DNA from: Bacteroidia bacterium
GTDB lineage: Bacteria; Bacteroidota; Bacteroidia; J057; JADKCL01
Direction: 5' to 3'
NCBI GenBank assembly: GCA_020635905.1
Contig: JACJYV010000005.1
Span: forward strand, 620,001 to 684,000
DNA length: 64,000 bases
Part shown: piece after piece, positions 59,558 to 64,000 of the stretch
Layout of the letters: each line of letters starts with the position of its first letter
Numbering within the stretch: position 1 is the first letter of the stretch
Translations under genes and position numbers: made by a program
The notes under the pieces: generated by a model
Told to the model about the DNA's origin: nothing
Database searches by the model: none
The model's input: only the letters and a program-made list of their open reading frames with translations

Positions 59558-60772
59558 ATGCTTTTAAAAATATCCTGGAGAAATGTATGGCGCAATCGCC
59601 TCCGTTCGGGGGTGGTAATCGCCGCAATTGCCCTTGGAATCTGGGCTGGATTGTTTGTGATGGCGCTTTCCGTGGGGTTGAACAACCAACGGACCCGCAG
59701 CGCAATCAGTACGACCCTGTCGCACATCCAATTGCATAATCCCGCCTACCTGAAGGACAGTAAGGTGGCGAATTTCATCCCTGACGGGGAACATGTGACC
59801 CAAGTGCTTGAAGCCAATCCGCAGGTCAAAGCCTTTACCACCCGCATGATCGTGAATGGAATGGCTTCCTCCTCGGCGGGCGGATTTGGAGTCAGTCTGA
59901 ATGGGATAGATCCCGAAAAGGAGGCCCGGGTCACGGACATTCACGACCACCTCACGGAGGGCGACTGGTTTGCCGAAGGCAAACGCAACCAGGTGGTGAT
60001 CGGGGCGAAACTCGCGGACAAACTCAAAGTGAAACTGCGTTCCAAAATCGTACTCAATTTCCAAAATGAGCAGGGAGATATCGTGGCGGGCGCCTTCCGT
60101 GTGGCAGGAATTTTCAAAACGGTTTCCTCCCAGTACGATGAATCCACGGCCTTTGTCAGAATGAAAGACCTGGAAGGTCTGCTTGGAACGCCCGGCCAGT
60201 TTCACGAAGTGGCCCTGCTCACCAGCGGCCTGGACGAAGTCCAGCCCGTGAAAGAAGAACTCAAGGCAGCCCTGCCTGATCTGGAAGTCCGGGCCTGGAA
60301 GGACGTCTCGCCCGAGCTCGGCTATGCCGACGAAATGATGAATACCATGCTGTACATTTTCATTCTGATCATCCTCATGGCGCTGGGCTTTGGTATCATT
60401 AATACCATGCTCATGGCCGTGCTGGAACGCAAACGCGAACTCGGCATGCTCATGTCAGTGGGAATGAACAGGGTACGCACCTTTTCCATGATTGTGATCG
60501 AAACGGTTTTTCTCTCTCTTATAGGCGGTCCTGTCGGCATTCTGCTGGGCTGGGCCACCATTTCCTGGGTCCACAGCAAGGGCTTGGACCTTTCCGCCGT
60601 CGGCAAAGGTCTGGAATCTCTGGGCGTGGGCGCCATCATTTATCCCGAACTTGAAAGCGGAATTTATTTCAACATTGCCATCCTGGTGGTGGTGGCAGCC
60701 ATCCTGGCCAGCATCGTGCCCGCCATTCGGGCTCTCATGTACAAGCCGGCAGAAGCGGTGAGAGGGTTGTAG
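59558..60772 (+). CDS. ABC transporter permease (FtsX/MacB type), 2
   Basis: A 404-residue permease with the same layout as permease 1: MLLKISWRNVWRNRLRSG, first segment (about 17-40), periplasmic domain (about 45-265) and three C-terminal segments (about 268-295, 318-345, 368-390). It carries the typical FtsX cytoplasmic loop LERKRELGMLMSVGMNRVR. The two permeases are homologous yet well diverged, so a LolC/LolE-like heterodimer is likely. Confidence 0.92.
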   Translation: MLLKISWRNVWRNRLRSGVVIAAIALGIWAGLFVMALSVGLNNQRTRSAISTTLSHIQLHNPAYLKDSKVANFIPDGEHVTQVLEANPQVKAFTTRMIVNGMASSSAGGFGVSLNGIDPEKEARVTDIHDHLTEGDWFAEGKRNQVVIGAKLADKLKVKLRSKIVLNFQNEQGDIVAGAFRVAGIFKTVSSQYDESTAFVRMKDLEGLLGTPGQFHEVALLTSGLDEVQPVKEELKAALPDLEVRAWKDVSPELGYADEMMNTMLYIFILIILMALGFGIINTMLMAVLERKRELGMLMSVGMNRVRTFSMIVIETVFLSLIGGPVGILLGWATISWVHSKGLDLSAVGKGLESLGVGAIIYPELESGIYFNIAILVVVAAILASIVPAIRALMYKPAEAVRGL

Positions 60773-60876
60773 CAAGGAGGCTTCGAGCTGTGGGCCTCGA
60801 GCTGCGAGGAAAAGCCTGGGCGCAAAAAGAACAATTAAATTTGAAACCAAAGATAAAATCACCATAAGAAAAGTAT

Positions 60877-61230
60877 ATGCGAGACTTCAAAAAACTCAAA
60901 ATTTGGGAAAAGGGAATGGACATCACCATCAATACCTACCACCTTTCCCTTGAATTACCCAATGACGAAAGATTTGGATTGGCCAGGCAAATCAAACGGT
61001 CCGCCAGGTCAATCCCGGCGAATATTGCTGAAGGCAGTTCCAGAAGAAGTGAAAAGGATTATGCACGGTTTCTGGAAATTGCAGAAGGTTCCTCTTTCGA
61101 GCTTGAAACAGATCTGCTGATCATGCAACGGCTGGAAATGGGTCCACAGGATAAAATTGAATCACTCTTAATTGAAATTGATCAGGAGCAAAAAATGATT
61201 GCAGGCTTCAGGCGTAAATTGGAAATTTAA
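60877..61230 (+). CDS. Four-helix-bundle protein (23S rRNA IVP/S23 family), copy 2
   Basis: A 117-residue paralogue of the 57654 gene: DFKKLKIWEKGMDITINTYH, RQIKRSARSIPANIAEGSS and EIAEGSSFELETDLLIMQ. It is inserted between permease 2 and the ATPase. The flanks carry related words in opposite orientation (GAGCTGTGGGCCTCGAGCTG near 60785; CGCAGCTCAAAGCTCGACGC near 61250), so the unit may be mobile. Function unknown. Confidence 0.92.
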   Translation: MRDFKKLKIWEKGMDITINTYHLSLELPNDERFGLARQIKRSARSIPANIAEGSSRRSEKDYARFLEIAEGSSFELETDLLIMQRLEMGPQDKIESLLIEIDQEQKMIAGFRRKLEI

Positions 61231-61281
61231 CTTTTGTGCCCGAAGCCCGCAGCTCAAAGCTCGACGCCTAAACATAACGCT

Positions 61282-61965
61282 ATGTCTATAATTCATACAG
61301 AAAACCTCACCAAAACCTACGATTCGGGCGCAGTCAAAGTGCACGCCCTGAATGATGTATCCATTGACATCGCGCCGGGAGAATTCACGGCGATCGTAGG
61401 TCCCTCGGGGTCGGGAAAGACCACCCTGCTCAACATCATTGGCGGGCTCGACACCCCCAGCAGCGGCCGCATCGTGATCGACGGCACAGACATCACCCGC
61501 CTTTCAGACGGGCAGATGATCGACTTCCGCCTCAACAACATCGGCTTTGTTTTCCAGAGCTACAACCTCATTCCCGTGCTGACCGCCCGGGAAAACGTGG
61601 AATTCATCATGCTGATGCAGAAGTGGGACAAGAAAAAGCGCGAAACCCGCGCCACGGAAATGCTCCAGTCCGTAGGACTGGGCGACCAGATCGACCGCCG
61701 CCCCTCCCAACTGTCCGGCGGACAACAGCAGCGGGTAGCCGTGGCCCGGGCCCTGGCTTCAGGGCCCAAATTCGTCCTCGCAGACGAGCCCACCGCCAAC
61801 CTGGACTCTGCCTCTACCAGCAATCTGCTCGACATCATGGCCAACCTCAATGCGCAACTTGGCACCACCTTCGTGTTTTCCACCCACGATCAGCGGGTCA
61901 TCGACCGCGCCCGCCGGGTGATTACCCTCGAAGACGGCAAAATCCTAAGCGATGAAACGCGATAG
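61282..61965 (+). CDS. ABC transporter ATP-binding protein (LolD/MacB-like)
   Basis: A 227-residue ATPase starting at ATG 61282. Walker A GPSGSGKT (40-47), Q-loop FVFQSYNLIP, signature LSGGQ (144-148), Walker B LADEP (166-170) and H-loop FSTHDQR. It belongs to the LolD/MacB/FtsE class that drives FtsX-type permeases at 58131 and 59558. It is the energy component of the transport operon with the LolA-like protein and the outer-membrane protein downstream. Confidence 0.95.
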   Translation: MSIIHTENLTKTYDSGAVKVHALNDVSIDIAPGEFTAIVGPSGSGKTTLLNIIGGLDTPSSGRIVIDGTDITRLSDGQMIDFRLNNIGFVFQSYNLIPVLTARENVEFIMLMQKWDKKKRETRATEMLQSVGLGDQIDRRPSQLSGGQQQRVAVARALASGPKFVLADEPTANLDSASTSNLLDIMANLNAQLGTTFVFSTHDQRVIDRARRVITLEDGKILSDETR

Positions 61966-62016
61966 AGATCCATCGACCCAAAGTTCACGAAGATCAGGAT
62001 TGCAAAAAGTAACAAA

Positions 62017-63288
62017 ATGAGCGCCTCCAACCCTTCCCCTTCTATCTGCCCACAATTTTCTTTGGGGTCTTTGTGGACTTTGTGTTTCAAAAAAATCTTC
62101 CTCCTTGTTTTGGCGATGGTATTGATTTGCACCTGTTCAGTAAAGGCTCAGGATCTGGAGGAAGACCCTCCCAAACGCAAATTCAAGGACATTGTGGCGG
62201 TGCGGGGATATGTTAAATACCTCAACACCACCAATTTCCTCAATATCAATACGGTTTTTGGGCAGAATCTGATTCACCACCGTCTGAACCTGAGGGGCTA
62301 CCTCAATCCCCAATGGACCGTGGGACTGGAAATGCGAAACCGTATATTTTACGGGGCTGCGGTAGCGCTGCAACCCGGATTCGGGGATACCCTCAACCAC
62401 GACAACGGGCTGGTGGACATGTCCTGGACCCTGATCAACGGCAACGCATTTGTAGTGCACTCCATCCTGGACCGGGCCTGGGTGAATTACGCCAAAGGCA
62501 AATTTGAAGCCCGCCTGGGCCGGCAACGCATCAACTGGGGCATCAATACCGTCTGGAATCCCAACGACCTTTTCAACGCCTTCAACTACCTCGACTTTGA
62601 CTACGAGGAACGCCCGGGCTCGGACGCCATTCGGGTGCAGTACTACACAGGCGACCTCTCGGGACTGGAAGTGGCTTATGCGCCGGGCAAAAATTTTGAC
62701 CTGGACAAAACCGTGGCCGCAGCCATGTACCGCTTCAATAAAAGGAATTACGACATCCAGATTTTGGGAGGACTGTACCGCGAAGATCTGGCTTTGGGCA
62801 CAGGCTGGGCAGGCAGCATCAAAAATGCAGGCTTCAAAGGCGAAGCCACCTATTTTCATCCCCGCCGGCAACTGCAAGACACCCTGGGCACGGTCAGTGC
62901 GACCGTATCCGTGGATTATTCCTTCAAAAACGGCGTTTATGTCATGGGTTCATTTCTGTACAATTCCCAGGGACTCATTACGCCCGTCGGCCTGACGGGG
63001 GGCGGAACCAGTGCCTTCGGCAGGATTTCCGCCAAATCGCTGATGCCTTCCAGATATTCGGCCTTTGCTTCCGTTTCCGGACAAATTACGCCTCTTCTCA
63101 CCGCCTCAGGCGGGGTGATTTATGCCCCGGGCATGAATTTGCTGTTCCTTTCCCCCTCCTTTGGCTATTCCCTCAGCGACAACTGGGAACTGATGCTCCT
63201 GGGACAGGTTTTCCTGGGTGAAGACCCGGCCAAAGGATTCGGGCACCTCGGCAGCGGGGTTTATTTGCGGATTAAGTGGAGCTATTAG
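62017..63288 (+). CDS. Outer-membrane beta-barrel protein
   Basis: A 423-residue exported protein if started at ATG 62017. A TTG at 62080 gives a cleaner signal peptide (CFKKIFLLVLAMVLICTCSV, then KAQD), and the upstream 60 bp look like a dispersed spacer word (CTTTGTGGACTTTGTG), so the later start is quite possible. The mature protein is rich in amphipathic beta strands with conserved GRQRINWGINTVWNPNDLF, as in DUF1302-like porins. It ends with an aromatic residue (KWSY), as barrel proteins do. It is the last gene of the transport operon and perhaps receives its cargo. Confidence 0.85.
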   Translation: MSASNPSPSICPQFSLGSLWTLCFKKIFLLVLAMVLICTCSVKAQDLEEDPPKRKFKDIVAVRGYVKYLNTTNFLNINTVFGQNLIHHRLNLRGYLNPQWTVGLEMRNRIFYGAAVALQPGFGDTLNHDNGLVDMSWTLINGNAFVVHSILDRAWVNYAKGKFEARLGRQRINWGINTVWNPNDLFNAFNYLDFDYEERPGSDAIRVQYYTGDLSGLEVAYAPGKNFDLDKTVAAAMYRFNKRNYDIQILGGLYREDLALGTGWAGSIKNAGFKGEATYFHPRRQLQDTLGTVSATVSVDYSFKNGVYVMGSFLYNSQGLITPVGLTGGGTSAFGRISAKSLMPSRYSAFASVSGQITPLLTASGGVIYAPGMNLLFLSPSFGYSLSDNWELMLLGQVFLGEDPAKGFGHLGSGVYLRIKWSY

Positions 63289-63294
63289 GGACAA

Positions 63295-63345
63295 TTGGCA
63301 ATGAACAATGAACAATGAACATCAGGGTGCGAAGGAGAATTGACA
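63295..63345. repeat. Short tandem word (CAATGAA)
   Basis: CAATGAACAATGAACAATGAA (three copies of 7 nt) at 63298-63318, then variants such as TTGACAATAAAGGA. Spacer between converging genes; no terminator hairpin seen. Confidence 0.5.
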
Positions 63346-63387
63346 ATAAAGGATTTTGTTGATAAAGGATCCCAATCTCCTAATCTT

Positions 63388-63681
63388 TCAAACAATCTTC
63401 ACTTCCTGAATCAGGCTGGCGCCCAATTCCTTATTCAGCAGGTCTTTGATCTTTGAGCGGCTCATGGAAAGCTCATTTTTCCAGGCGGGATGGCTCACTT
63501 TGATGTGAAAAACGCCTTTGCTCCACCACAACTGCTCGGTATGGTCGGCCACGGGCTTGCCCATGATCTTTTCCCAGTCGGCAATGACCCGCTGCACGAG
63601 CGATTTTTCTTTGATCCCGTTTTCATTGAGGTATAATTCAATGGCTTCGCCAAGGGAAAATTCATTGCTCTTTTTAGCCAT
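63388..63681 (-). CDS. DUF721 (DciA-like) protein
   Basis: A 97-residue DUF721 protein: SLGEAIELYLNENGIKEKSLVQRVIADWEKIMG, HIKVSHPAWKNELSMSRSKI, ending in LGASLIQEVKIV. DUF721 includes DciA, a replicative-helicase operator that replaces DnaC in many bacteria. The short form here is the core KH-like fold. It overlaps the end of recF by 8 bp on the same strand, the usual recF-DUF721 arrangement, supporting a replication/repair role. Confidence 0.88.
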   Translation of the reverse strand: MAKKSNEFSLGEAIELYLNENGIKEKSLVQRVIADWEKIMGKPVADHTEQLWWSKGVFHIKVSHPAWKNELSMSRSKIKDLLNKELGASLIQEVKIV

Positions 63682-64000
63682 CCTGAGTCAGTTTTGAAAG
63701 TTGATTCTGAGACACATTGAAGTAGGTGACCTGACGGTTTCTGACACCTTTGAACACCTGCTCTGTCCGTGAAAAAGTCGTGTCCGTGATGAAGACCTGC
63801 CCCTGCACCGTCTGGTCCAGGATTTGGGCGATCTGCCCCAGCCTGTGCACATCCAATTTATCGAAAATATCGTCCAGAAGCAAGACAGGGGCCTTGCCCG
63901 TGCGGGCTTCCAGGATCTCGTACTGGGCAAATTTCAGGGAAATCACGAAGGTTTTTTGCTGGCCCTGGGAGCCAAAATTCCGGACAGGTTGCCCGTCAAT
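63674..64000 (-). CDS. recF: DNA replication and repair protein RecF, C-terminal end (partial)
   Basis: The last 108 codons of RecF; the gene runs past the right edge of the window. The ABC-type signature FGSQGQQK is at the beginning, then LLLDDIFDKLD, the Walker B/D-loop, and ITDTTFSRTEQVF. RecF binds DNA with RecR/RecO and loads RecA at gaps. It is followed on the minus strand by DUF721 with an 8-bp overlap. Confidence 0.95.
   Translation of the reverse strand: MDGQPVRNFGSQGQQKTFVISLKFAQYEILEARTGKAPVLLLDDIFDKLDVHRLGQIAQILDQTVQGQVFITDTTFSRTEQVFKGVRNRQVTYFNVSQNQLSKLTQDG

Noticed and set aside
57654..61230. Diversity-generating retroelement, suggested by Avd-like four-helix-bundle proteins
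   Set aside because: No reverse transcriptase and no template/variable repeat pair were found in the window.

Overview
The window looks like chromosomal DNA of a gliding-type Bacteroidota, probably a Saprospiria/Chitinophagia-like lineage. The evidence is six large exported proteins with type IX secretion (T9SS) C-terminal sorting domains, a PorP/SprF-family protein, fused E1 alpha/beta 2-oxoacid dehydrogenase, and several promoters of the Bacteroidota TTTG / TAnnTTTG type with no Shine-Dalgarno dependence. The lineage below phylum is inference.

Layout. (1) 1-8940 is a stacked anti-phage region on the + strand. It is a type I restriction-modification operon (end of hsdR, hsdM, hsdS) with an ATPase-TOPRIM-like gene inserted between hsdR and hsdM and translationally coupled to hsdM, followed by a Gabija pair (gajA/gajB, overlapping) and a small GIY-YIG protein. 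The inserted genes and the hsdS recognition domains are visibly AT-rich, while hsdM, the hsdS central repeat and the GIY-YIG gene are GC-rich. (2) 9047-12937: a SpoIID-domain T9SS protein, an excisionase-like HTH protein, an unknown partner gene and a tRNA-Arg(CCT) that may mark the island edge. (3) 13165-22244: histidine kinase, a T9SS protein, SDR, S41 protease, exonuclease, aldo/keto reductase, metallophosphoesterase and thymidylate kinase with a long extra domain. (4) 22416-30833: a four-gene cell-surface operon (a 1534-residue repeat protein and three tandem beta-helix paralogues). (5) 31037-36899: E1 dehydrogenase, an IS3-family element with unusual phased end repeats, and an M61 peptidase. 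(6) 37154-44386: a 15-residue-repeat Arg/His-rich protein, a lipoprotein, M16 peptidase, a PQQ-propeller protein and an AlbA_2 regulator. (7) 44902-55397: a subtilase, a codon-biased surface protein, a lipoprotein, an SBBP-repeat protein and PorP/SprF. (8) 56168-63288: a TetR-controlled envelope transport operon (LolA-like protein, two FtsX/MacB-type permeases, ATPase, outer-membrane protein) interrupted by two four-helix-bundle genes. (9) 63388-end: DUF721 and recF.

The two most unusual items for follow-up are the ATPase-TOPRIM-like protein built into the restriction operon (a candidate guard of the PrrC/PARIS kind) and an intergenic G-rich repeat family at 54306-54435 and 55416-55915. In the second, a 20-nt hairpin occurs in two alternating versions that keep base pairing by compensatory change. 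The 33-odd copies of a 15-residue HR-x-L-N motif in the 37154-39358 protein and the 32-bp-phased IS end repeats are also worth attention. No rRNA and no CRISPR array were seen.
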